A stretch of DNA of 7,178 nt from an uncultured Treponema sp. (GTDB taxonomy: Bacteria > Spirochaetota > Spirochaetia > Treponematales > Treponemataceae), in the NCBI GenBank assembly GCA_937902445.1, contig CALELJ010000014.1, positions 1 to 7,178 on the forward strand, read 5' to 3'. Each line of letters begins with the position of its first letter. The first letter of the stretch is position 1. The position numbers were made by a program, and so were the translations under genes. Shown here in pieces: positions 1 through 6,267 of this stretch. The notes below the pieces were generated by a model. The model worked only from the letters and a program-made list of their open reading frames with translations, made no database searches and was not told the origin of the DNA.

Positions 1-777
1 ACAGTTTCAGGTCAGCTTGAAGCAGAAACTCTTGCAACAGCATTGAGCCGCGTATATACATTCGGACCTACATTCCGTGCGGAAAATTCAAACACTCCAC
101 GTCACCTTGCAGAGTTCTGGATGATTGAACCGGAAATGGCTTTCTTTGACCTTGACGACGACATGGACCTTCAGGAAGACTTCGTAAAGTATCTCCTCAA
201 CTGGGCCCTTACAAAATGCCGCGAAGACCTTGAATTCTTTGACAAGAGAATCCAGCCAGGCCTCATCGCACAGCTTGAAAGCGTCGTAAACAGCAACTTC
301 GTACGCATCTCATATACAGACGCAATCAAGGAGCTTGAGAAGCACGCCGACAAGTTTGAGTTCAAGCCATACTGGGGCTGCGACATCGCTACAGAACACG
401 AACGTTACCTTACGGAACAGATTTTCAAGTGCCCTGTAATGGTTTATGACTATCCAAAGGAAATCAAGAGCTTCTACATGAAGCAGAATCCGGACGGAAA
501 GACAGTCCGCGCATGTGACGTTCTTGTTCCTGGAATCGGTGAGCTCAACGGCGGATCTGAACGTGAGGAAGACTACGGAAAGCTCATGCAGGCAATCAAG
601 GACCGCGGAATGGATGAAAGCATCTATGACTGGTACCTCAACCTGCGCAAGTTCGGTACAGTGCCACACTCAGGATTTGGAATGGGCTTTGAACGCCTCA
701 TCCGCTACGTAACAGGCATGGAAAACATCAGGGATGTAATTCCATACCCACGCGCTCCAAAATTGGCAGATTTCTAG
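1..777 (+). CDS. asnS: Asparaginyl-tRNA synthetase, 3' part (5' end outside window)
   Basis: Cytoplasmic class II aminoacyl-tRNA synthetase that charges tRNA-Asn with asparagine using ATP. The frame is open from base 1, so the gene begins upstream. The last 258 residues are present; the family is usually about 460 long, so the N-terminal OB-fold anticodon-binding domain and motif 1 are missing from view. Motif 2 is clear: FRAENSNTPRHLAEF begins at window residue 25, with the ATP-contacting Arg at 26, followed by WMIEPE at 40-45. This asparagine-type sequence separates it from aspartyl-tRNA synthetase. Motif 3 is GFGMGFERL at 225-233, with its Arg at 232. The C-terminus, RDVIPYPRAP then a short tail, is the normal family ending, and TAG is at 775-777. 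The TTG at 43 is an internal Leu codon, not the start. No U-tailed terminator follows immediately; the first is at 924-961. Confidence 0.97.
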   Translation, partial: TVSGQLEAETLATALSRVYTFGPTFRAENSNTPRHLAEFWMIEPEMAFFDLDDDMDLQEDFVKYLLNWALTKCREDLEFFDKRIQPGLIAQLESVVNSNFVRISYTDAIKELEKHADKFEFKPYWGCDIATEHERYLTEQIFKCPVMVYDYPKEIKSFYMKQNPDGKTVRACDVLVPGIGELNGGSEREEDYGKLMQAIKDRGMDESIYDWYLNLRKFGTVPHSGFGMGFERLIRYVTGMENIRDVIPYPRAPKLADF

Positions 778-819
778 AAGCCATGGATGGCGCAGCATTA
801 AGCGCGATCAATGGGACTG

Positions 820-843
820 TCAAGTTTTCGCAAGAAAACTTGA
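820..843 (+). repeat. Perfect inverted repeat, hairpin with GCAA tetraloop
   Basis: Ten base pairs, TCAAGTTTTC (820-829) against GAAAACTTGA (834-843), close a GCAA loop (830-833). GCAA belongs to the very stable GNRA tetraloop class in the + strand RNA; the opposite strand would have TTGC, so the structure probably acts in the + transcript, meaning the 3' UTR of asnS. No T-run follows, so it is not a standard intrinsic terminator. It may stabilise or process the asnS 3' end, or be half of a dispersed palindromic repeat together with the next hairpin. Confidence 0.75.
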
Positions 844-846
844 GGA

Positions 847-873
847 ACACAAATGACAGGACGTCATTTGTGT
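847..873 (+). repeat. Second perfect inverted repeat, tandem with the first
   Basis: Eleven base pairs, ACACAAATGAC (847-857) against GTCATTTGTGT (863-873), surround a five-base AGGAC loop. It lies three bases after the first hairpin and is also not followed by a T-run. Two unrelated perfect stems side by side in a short gap look like a composite palindromic element rather than chance. Function is unknown. Confidence 0.75.
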
Positions 874-893
874 GACCTGATTTCTAAAGAAAG

Positions 894-922
894 TTGAAAG
901 AATGGCCGAATAGGTTTATAAT
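894..922 (+). promoter_or_regulatory. Sigma-70-type promoter for the PilZ operon
   Basis: The -35 box is TTGAAA at 894-899 (5 of 6 consensus) and the -10 box is TATAAT at 917-922 (6 of 6), with a 17-base spacer, the optimal distance. Transcription should begin around 927-931, most likely at A929. This gives a leader of about 55 bases before the ATG at 984. The predicted start falls within the 5' arm of the terminator hairpin described at 924-961. Confidence 0.8.
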
Positions 923-923
923 T

Positions 924-961
924 TAACCACTGCATGTCAGACTTGCGGTGGTTATTTTTTT
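924..961 (+). terminator. Intrinsic terminator for read-through from asnS
   Basis: The arm TAACCACTGCA (924-934) pairs with TGCGGTGGTTA (944-954), 11 pairs with one G-U wobble, around a nine-base loop. Seven T residues (955-961) follow. This is a normal Rho-independent terminator on the + strand, placed 147 bases after the asnS stop and 22 bases before the next start codon. It overlaps the predicted transcription start of the downstream operon, so only transcripts coming from upstream contain the full stem. Confidence 0.75.
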
Positions 962-968
962 GCTGCAT

Positions 969-974
969 AAGGAG
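969..974 (+). promoter_or_regulatory. Ribosome binding site fixing the PilZ gene start
   Basis: AAGGAG at 969-974 lies nine bases before the ATG at 984. The alternative in-frame GTG at 948 lies inside the terminator stem, has no such site, and would add 12 residues encoded by the stem and T-run. The ATG at 984 is therefore preferred. Confidence 0.85.
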
Positions 975-983
975 TGTTTTTGT

Positions 984-1886
984 ATGGCTGAGCAAAACGA
1001 ATCTGAGCTTGACATTTTTGGTCGCAAAGTATTCTTTCTAAACCCGGCGTATCCCGTAAAAAAAGAAATCATGTCCAGACTGCAGGCACAGGAATATGAA
1101 GTCTACACGATTGAAAGTTACCGTGAGGCAAAACCCCTGTTGCGCAAAAATCCGAATTCAATACTCTTCGTAAACATTGACGCACAGTTGACCCATGCGG
1201 CATGGTTCAACTACATAAGAACCTATGACAGGGATGACATACTTGCAACAATCAAGGTCTGTGTAATTTCAGAACGCATCAAAGCCTCAGACGTGGCAAT
1301 ATTCAACAAGTTCGTCAACATGGTATCTGACGTCATCGAATTCAATGATGGAATCGAAGGCGTAGCAAAACAGGTCCAGAAAGTTCTTGACGAAACTAAC
1401 GCAAAGGGAAAACGACAGTACGTCCGCGCAAACCTGACCCATGACAAGGACGCATCCCTTTTCTGGAACCACGGCTCAAAAATGCACCAGCTCAAGCTTC
1501 TTGACCTCAGCTCCGTTGGAATGGCTGTAAAATGTCCTGCCATACTTGAAAACCAGATTATCGCAAAGAACTTTCTTCTTCAGGACGTAACCATGCGTCT
1601 AGGACCAAAACAGATGGTTGTAGAAGCCGTCATATACGGAATCAAGTCATCTCCGGAAGGAACTCTCTGGATTCTTCTTCTCTTGCCTTCCACACCTCCT
1701 TCAATAAAGGAAGAAATTCGAACCTATGTTTCAAAGACCATTGAAGAGAAAATGATTACTTCCATCAATGGAGAAAGAAAGGACGATGAAGACTATGCGC
1801 TTCTCAACTATTACAATCTTGCCACAAAGACAAAGACGAAAACAAGCATAAGCCCTTTTGCATCTCTTCCAGGCAGCAATTTCTAG
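984..1886 (+). CDS. PilZ-domain c-di-GMP receptor with receiver-like N-terminus
   Basis: Cytoplasmic protein of 300 residues, with no signal peptide or membrane segment. The C-terminal half is a PilZ domain, from about residue 142 to 236. It has the RxxxR motif RQYVR at 144-148 and the DxSxxG motif DLSSVG at 174-179, which are the two c-di-GMP-binding signatures of the family, so ligand binding is expected. Residues 14-135 look like a response-regulator fold: alternating strands and helices, with ILFVNID ending in D66 where the phosphoacceptor would sit. The usual acidic pair after strand 1 is absent (FLN at 18-20), so it is probably a degenerate, non-phosphorylated receiver. The tail after about 240 is charged and looks flexible. 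The gene is first in its operon, 18 bases before the lipoprotein gene. The PilZ call is firm; the receiver call is tentative. The downstream target is unknown; motility is a common one in spirochaetes. Confidence 0.88.
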   Translation: MAEQNESELDIFGRKVFFLNPAYPVKKEIMSRLQAQEYEVYTIESYREAKPLLRKNPNSILFVNIDAQLTHAAWFNYIRTYDRDDILATIKVCVISERIKASDVAIFNKFVNMVSDVIEFNDGIEGVAKQVQKVLDETNAKGKRQYVRANLTHDKDASLFWNHGSKMHQLKLLDLSSVGMAVKCPAILENQIIAKNFLLQDVTMRLGPKQMVVEAVIYGIKSSPEGTLWILLLLPSTPPSIKEEIRTYVSKTIEEKMITSINGERKDDEDYALLNYYNLATKTKTKTSISPFASLPGSNF

Positions 1887-1904
1887 GCGGAAAGGAAAAG
1901 TACG

Positions 1905-2897
1905 ATGAAGAGATCCGCGTTAATTTTTACTTTATCCGTCCTTCCTGCAATATTTTTCAGCTGCAAGGGAGAAAAAAAGAAATTCATAATGGCAGAAGTC
2001 AATCCGACGGAATCCATGTCATGCAGGATGGACCAGTTCTTCTGCGACGAAGTGAAGGCACTTTCAAAAGGTTCCATCGAGATAGAGCTTGCCGCAGCCG
2101 GTGTTCTTGGTGATGAATTCACTGTGATTGATGAAATGCGCACCGGCAAAAAAATCGACATAGCAAGAGTATCCACAATGTCGATGAACAAACAGGGGCA
2201 TGAAAAGCTGTCTCTGCTTACCCTCCCATATACTTTCAACAACAGGGACCACTTCTGGAAATTTGCAAAATCGGAACTTGCAAAAGATTTTCTTTCGGAA
2301 TCTGCGGAAGGACCAGACGGACTTGTCGGATTGTTTTTTGCGGAAGAAGGTTTCAGACATTTTTTCTCAACAAAAAAACTGGACACCTATGAAGACCTCA
2401 AGGGACACCGCATTAGAGTTGCATCAGATCCCATATTGTCCGGCGTTGTAAACGATATGAACGCCATCCCCGTTGAGCTCAAATTCACAGACCTGATGAA
2501 AGCCATGGTGCTTGGTAATATCGATACGGCGGAACAGCCTTTAATCAACTACAGTGCCAACCATTTTGATTCCGTCGCAAAAAATGTAATACTTGACGGG
2601 CACACAATTGGCGTAATAGAAGTAATCATCACAAAACAGGCATGGGATTCCCTCAAGCCAAAGGAACAGGAAATCCTTCGCAAAGCAAGTTCTGCCGCAG
2701 CTGACTACGGAAGAAAAATTGTTGAAGACCAGGAAAACAGCACCATCGAAAAACTGATAAACGAAGGTGTCGTCTTTACGGAAGTAACTGACAAAACACC
2801 ATGGAAAAACATCTGTGCCACGACTATCTCAAAGCACACATCAAACAATGCTGAACTCTACAGAAGGATTGTTGAAATGGGAGACGGCAATCAATGA
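1905..2897 (+). CDS. DctP-family TRAP solute-binding lipoprotein
   Basis: Predicted extracytoplasmic binding protein of 330 residues, normal for the family. The N-terminus has MKR, a hydrophobic stretch (4-18) and a lipobox FFSC with the lipidated Cys at 20; Phe at -3 fits the relaxed spirochaetal lipobox. After the Lys-rich KGEKKK comes a DctP fold: LAAAGVLGDE near 62-71, GFRHFF at 149-154, GHRIRV at 167-172 with R171 at the place of the conserved carboxylate-binding Arg, and AEQPLIN at 209-215 matching the family's GQENP-type signature. It therefore probably binds an organic acid or similar anion; the ligand cannot be read from sequence. Start: AAAGGA at 1891-1896, eight bases before ATG. 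No DctQ or DctM permease gene lies beside it. Instead it sits between a PilZ gene and a membrane cyclase, and its TGA overlaps the cyclase ATG, so a role in sensing rather than uptake is likely (inference). An unlinked permease elsewhere is the alternative. Confidence 0.87.
   Translation: MKRSALIFTLSVLPAIFFSCKGEKKKFIMAEVNPTESMSCRMDQFFCDEVKALSKGSIEIELAAAGVLGDEFTVIDEMRTGKKIDIARVSTMSMNKQGHEKLSLLTLPYTFNNRDHFWKFAKSELAKDFLSESAEGPDGLVGLFFAEEGFRHFFSTKKLDTYEDLKGHRIRVASDPILSGVVNDMNAIPVELKFTDLMKAMVLGNIDTAEQPLINYSANHFDSVAKNVILDGHTIGVIEVIITKQAWDSLKPKEQEILRKASSAAADYGRKIVEDQENSTIEKLINEGVVFTEVTDKTPWKNICATTISKHTSNNAELYRRIVEMGDGNQ
2879..2883 (+). promoter_or_regulatory. Ribosome binding site of the cyclase, inside the lipoprotein gene
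   Basis: GGGAG at 2879-2883 lies ten bases before the cyclase ATG at 2894, within the last codons of the binding-protein gene. With the ATGA stop/start overlap at 2894-2897 this is a classic translational-coupling arrangement and supports stoichiometric production of the two proteins. Confidence 0.75.
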
Positions 2898-4279
2898 GTT
2901 CAGCGGCCGGAAAAGAAAGGAGACACATAAAAGCCCGCAACCTCAATCTCATAATGATCATCATAAGCTTTATCGCGTTCTCCGGGGTCATTACATTTTT
3001 CGTACTTTCCGGCACCAGGCTTTTAAAATTCAATACATCTATTTCCCGGTACACTGTATTCAAGAAAAGTTCCGAAAAAATCAGGGACACTTCAAATTAC
3101 CTGACGGAACAGGCCAGGCTCTTTGTAATCACCGGCGACAGGCAATATGCGGAAAACTATTTCTATGAAAAAAATGTAAACCGCGAAAGAAACACCGCCC
3201 TGCAGAATCTTCTTAGGGTATTCGACTACAACGAGATCGAATTCAAGAAACTCTCGATTGCGTTCAACCAGTCGGAAAATCTTTCGGACATTGAAATGCA
3301 TGCGATGAAATTACGCTTCATGGCAGAGGATTCCGTCCCGGATAGTTCCATTCCGCTTGAAATACAGAAGATAAAGCTCAAGGAAAATGAAGAAAACCTT
3401 TCCGCATCTGAATATAAAAAACGTGCCGTCGACATGCTCTTTGACAAAGGCTATCTCAACTACAAGACCAGAACCAATGAAAACTGCAACTATCTCATTG
3501 ATTCCATAGAAACATCCAGCGAAAATGAACTGGAGGAAAACTTCAAAAGCCTTAAGGATAAAATCATCCTCCTCTGCATCGCACAGGTTCTCATCTTCAT
3601 AATCATAGTTGCTGTATTCACACTGAACATCAACGTAATCATAAATCCGATAAACAGCTACATGAAGGCAATCAAGGAAAACACCAGGATCACTGAAAAC
3701 GGTTCATATGAGCTGCGCTGCCTTGCAAGAATATACAACAACTATTTTGACCACAAGGTGGCAACCGAGCGCAGGCTGAAAAAGAAGGCGGAAACCGATT
3801 CCCTTACCGGAATAATGAACAGACATGCCTTTGAACAGATCTGTTCTACCTACAAAGATCCTCAACCCCTGGTTTTTCTTATTGTAGATGTTGACGATTT
3901 CAAGCATATCAATGATACTTACGGCCATACTTCCGGAGACAGAATACTAAAGATTATTTCAAAAAAACTGGTAGATACATTCAGGACGGTAGACCATGTT
4001 GCAAGAATAGGTGGAGATGAATTTGCCGTCCTTGTCACAGCATTCCATGGAAATGCAAATTTTACCATAAGAAATAAAATCAAACGACTGAACAGGGAAT
4101 TGAGTTCAGTTGAAGACTTCGGTAAAATATCAGTCAGTGTCGGAGCGTCCGTATCCACAAACGGATTTTCAAAGGACATGGTGAAAAAGGCAGACATAGC
4201 CCTTTACAAAACTAAGAATGAAGGAAAATGCGGTTTCAACCTGTATGACAAAAACAGTCCTTCATATGTCAAAGTGTAA
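2894..4279 (+). CDS. Membrane diguanylate cyclase with extracytoplasmic sensor domain
   Basis: Inner-membrane enzyme of 461 residues that should convert two GTP to c-di-GMP. Order: short basic cytoplasmic N-terminus; transmembrane helix about 17-39; extracytoplasmic region about 40-222, largely helical by eye and without a family I can name firmly; second transmembrane helix about 223-247; a short HAMP-like linker 250-290 (INPI at 250-253); GGDEF domain 299-455. Catalytic features are intact: DSLTGIMNR (302-310), DVDDFKHIND (332-341), YGH..GD (343-349) and GGDEF at 373-377. The product-inhibition I-site RxxD is present (R364, D367), exactly five residues before GGDEF, so feedback inhibition is expected. 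No EAL domain follows, so it is a synthase only. Translation is coupled to the upstream binding protein through the ATGA overlap, which makes that lipoprotein the obvious candidate partner for the outer domain. The enzyme call is strong; the ligand and the partnership are inferred. Confidence 0.92.
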   Translation: MSSAAGKERRHIKARNLNLIMIIISFIAFSGVITFFVLSGTRLLKFNTSISRYTVFKKSSEKIRDTSNYLTEQARLFVITGDRQYAENYFYEKNVNRERNTALQNLLRVFDYNEIEFKKLSIAFNQSENLSDIEMHAMKLRFMAEDSVPDSSIPLEIQKIKLKENEENLSASEYKKRAVDMLFDKGYLNYKTRTNENCNYLIDSIETSSENELEENFKSLKDKIILLCIAQVLIFIIIVAVFTLNINVIINPINSYMKAIKENTRITENGSYELRCLARIYNNYFDHKVATERRLKKKAETDSLTGIMNRHAFEQICSTYKDPQPLVFLIVDVDDFKHINDTYGHTSGDRILKIISKKLVDTFRTVDHVARIGGDEFAVLVTAFHGNANFTIRNKIKRLNRELSSVEDFGKISVSVGASVSTNGFSKDMVKKADIALYKTKNEGKCGFNLYDKNSPSYVKV

Positions 4280-4287
4280 TTTTTATT

Positions 4288-4291
4288 GGAG
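4288..4291 (+). promoter_or_regulatory. Possible guaA ribosome binding site with long AU-rich spacer
   Basis: GGAG at 4288-4291 is the only Shine-Dalgarno-like sequence before the guaA ATG at 4307. The gap is 15 bases, longer than the usual 5-10, and made almost only of A and T. The start itself is secure because the protein begins with the usual family N-terminus (IVVLDFGSQY). Initiation may be weak or rely on the unstructured AU-rich leader. Confidence 0.5.
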
Positions 4292-4306
4292 TAAAAATAT
4301 ATATTT

Positions 4307-6190
4307 ATGAACAGAGAAAAAATCGTAGTACTCGATTTCGGCAGCCAGTATGCACATCTTATCGCAAAGAGATTCCGTGCCCTTGGCTACTATTCAGAGA
4401 TTGCCCTTCCTTCAGCTGAACTTGAAACATTTGAAGGTGCAAAGGGTATCGTATTTTCAGGCGGACCTGCTTCCGTATATGACGACAAAGTTCCTGAGTT
4501 CAACTCAAAGATTCTTGACCTGGATGTTCCTGTCCTCGGTCTGTGCTACGGTCACTACATTGTTCAGCTTGGATACAACGGAAAAGTTGGAAAAGCTGAT
4601 GTAGGCGAATTTGGTTTTGCAACCCTCAATCTTAATCCACAGGTAAAGAGCCCTCTCTTCGACGGAATTGAACCAAGCCAGCAGGTATGGATGAGCCATC
4701 AGGATGGAGTTCTCCAGATGGGAGAAGGTTTTGAAGTAGTCGGAAGTACAAAGGACTGCCCTTATGCCGCAACACAGAACCTTGCAAAGAAAAGATTTTC
4801 ACTCCAGTGCCACTGTGAGGTAAAGGACACTCCATGCGGAAACCAGATTTTTGAAAACTTCGCAAAGTATTGCCAGATGCCAAAAAACTGGGATGACAAT
4901 GCAGTACTCAACCATATCATCGAATCGATCAAAAAAGATGCTGAAGGCAAAAAAGTTCTTCTCTTCCTTTCAGGCGGTGTAGATTCAACAGTTGCATTTG
5001 CTCTTCTCAACAAGGCCCTGGGAAATGACAGGGTGCTTGGCCTCCACATTGACAACGGCTTCATGCGTAAAAACGAGAGCGCAAATGTCGCAGCTGCCTA
5101 CAAAGCCCACGGCTTCACAAACTTCCTTGCAACTGACGCAAGTGAAAGCTTTCTTAAGGCAATTGAGGGACTTACAGATCCTCAGAAGAAGCGCATGGCA
5201 GTAGGAGAAAACTTCATCACTGTACGCGACAAATTCGTTGAGGAACAGAAACTCGACCAGGATCCGGTTCCATACATGCTGGCCCAGGGTACCCTTTATC
5301 CGGACATCATTGAATCAGGCGGAACAAAAAACAGCCACACCATCAAGACACATCACAACCGCGTTGACGGAATTCAAAAGCTCATTGCCCAGGGACTCAT
5401 CATCGAACCGCTCAAGGACCTTTACAAAGATGAAGTCCGCAAAATCGGCAAAATGCTCGGCCTTGAAGATGAACTTGTAATGAGACATCCTTTCCCAGGA
5501 CCTGGACTTTCAATCAACGTGCTTTGTTCCGAAGGTGTCCTTTCAGACGAGGACAAGGAAGAACTTAAGAAGGCTCAAGAAGAATTCAATGGAATCCCGA
5601 TCACAGAATTCTGCGAAAACTGCACCAAAGATCTTGTAAAATCAGTTATTCCTGTAAAGTCTGTCGGTGTTCAGGGTGATTTCAGAACCTACAGATTCCC
5701 GGCAGTCCTTGCTTTTGCACAGGACGACAAGGGATTTTTCCATGTTCCAAAGGTTCATGAAAAAGTTGAAAAGACATCAAGCACAATCACAAACAGCTCA
5801 AAATTCCTCAATAGAACAATTCTGAAGCTCTATCAGAAACCTGGAGTAAAGGATGATGACATGAAGCTTCAGAAGGGATACTGCACAAGAGACCGTCTTG
5901 ACCAGCTGAGGGAAGTTGACAACATCGTGCTTACTGAACTCCATGCAAGCGGATGGTACGACAAGATTTTCCAGCATCTAACAATCGACCTTCCATTTGC
6001 AACTGACAGCGGCAAGGCAAGCTTTGTTCTACGCCCTGTTGTATCAGAGGATGTAATGACTGCACGCTTTGCATGGCTGCCGCTTGATCTTCTGGACAAA
6101 ATCGTCCACAGGATTGCGGAACTGGACTTTGTTGATGCACTCTACCTTGACTGCACGAACAAGCCGCCAGCAACCTTTGGATGGGAATAA
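4307..6190 (+). CDS. guaA: GMP synthase (glutamine-hydrolysing), long form
   Basis: Cytoplasmic enzyme that aminates XMP to GMP using ATP and glutamine, the last step of guanine nucleotide synthesis. Residues 5-190 are the class I glutaminase: DFGSQY (10-15), SGGP (51-54), nucleophile C80, and H169 with E171 completing the triad. Residues about 200-400 are the ATP-pyrophosphatase: P-loop SGGVDS (222-227), HIDNGFMRKNE (247-257), YPDIIES (331-337), IKTHH (346-350) and HPFPGPG (394-400). The C-terminus ends KPPATFGWE. At 627 residues it is about 100 longer than E. coli GuaA. The extra part is in the dimerisation domain, where one lobe (IPVKSVGVQGD at 448-458) is followed by a second (about 530-590), as in human GMP synthase. 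Around the active site CYGMQ has become CYGHY and HPEV has become HCEV. It starts 27 bases after the cyclase with no intervening terminator or clear promoter, so it may be co-transcribed. Confidence 0.96.
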   Translation: MNREKIVVLDFGSQYAHLIAKRFRALGYYSEIALPSAELETFEGAKGIVFSGGPASVYDDKVPEFNSKILDLDVPVLGLCYGHYIVQLGYNGKVGKADVGEFGFATLNLNPQVKSPLFDGIEPSQQVWMSHQDGVLQMGEGFEVVGSTKDCPYAATQNLAKKRFSLQCHCEVKDTPCGNQIFENFAKYCQMPKNWDDNAVLNHIIESIKKDAEGKKVLLFLSGGVDSTVAFALLNKALGNDRVLGLHIDNGFMRKNESANVAAAYKAHGFTNFLATDASESFLKAIEGLTDPQKKRMAVGENFITVRDKFVEEQKLDQDPVPYMLAQGTLYPDIIESGGTKNSHTIKTHHNRVDGIQKLIAQGLIIEPLKDLYKDEVRKIGKMLGLEDELVMRHPFPGPGLSINVLCSEGVLSDEDKEELKKAQEEFNGIPITEFCENCTKDLVKSVIPVKSVGVQGDFRTYRFPAVLAFAQDDKGFFHVPKVHEKVEKTSSTITNSSKFLNRTILKLYQKPGVKDDDMKLQKGYCTRDRLDQLREVDNIVLTELHASGWYDKIFQHLTIDLPFATDSGKASFVLRPVVSEDVMTARFAWLPLDLLDKIVHRIAELDFVDALYLDCTNKPPATFGWE

Positions 6191-6198
6191 ATCCACAT

Positions 6199-6219
6199 GG
6201 GGAGTAAACCTTACTCCCC
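6199..6219 (+). terminator. Hairpin after guaA, possible terminator without U-tract
   Basis: GGGGAGTAA (6199-6207) pairs perfectly with TTACTCCCC (6211-6219) around an ACC loop. It begins nine bases after the guaA stop codon. The bases that follow are TATAAAAAATT, so the U-tract of a standard intrinsic terminator is missing on the + strand. It is either an atypical terminator or a 3'-end stabilising structure. Confidence 0.5.
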
Positions 6220-6232
6220 TATAAAAAATTAT

Positions 6233-6255
6233 ATCGATTGTTATTTTCATCGATT
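6233..6255 (+). repeat. Direct repeat of ATCGATT, possible operator
   Basis: ATCGATT occurs at 6233-6239 and again at 6249-6255, 16 bases apart start to start. Each copy contains the palindrome ATCGAT. The two copies flank and overlap the possible -35 box of the downstream cyclase promoter, where a regulator could act. Short AT-rich repeats arise easily by chance, so this is a weak call. Confidence 0.3.
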
Positions 6256-6267
6256 TTATGGCATAAT
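6238..6267 (+). promoter_or_regulatory. Possible promoter for the PAS-GGDEF gene
   Basis: TTGTTA at 6238-6243 (4 of 6) and CATAAT at 6262-6267 (5 of 6) are separated by 18 bases. Transcription would start near 6274, giving a leader of about 64 bases. The leader is rich in A and T, includes a run of ten A residues (6316-6325), and shows no c-di-GMP riboswitch that I can recognise. Confidence 0.45.

Noticed and set aside
790..805. GCGC pair (790-793 and 802-805) as a hairpin
   Set aside because: Four pairs with an eight-base loop is too weak to support a feature.
783..875. Small 30-codon open frame beginning ATG GAT GGC in the asnS downstream gap
   Set aside because: It has no ribosome binding site and runs through both perfect hairpins, so its sequence is explained by the inverted repeats rather than by coding.
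948..983. Extension of the PilZ gene to a GTG start at 948
   Set aside because: It begins inside the terminator stem, has no ribosome site, and codes the added residues from the stem and T-run. ATG 984 has AAGGAG at nine bases.
2815..3168. Open frame on the + strand across the lipoprotein-cyclase junction
   Set aside because: It lies in another frame over two well-supported genes, has no recognisable domain and an unlikely composition.
4762..5064. Minus-strand open frames inside guaA
   Set aside because: They are antisense shadows of a strongly conserved coding region and show no domain or ribosome site.
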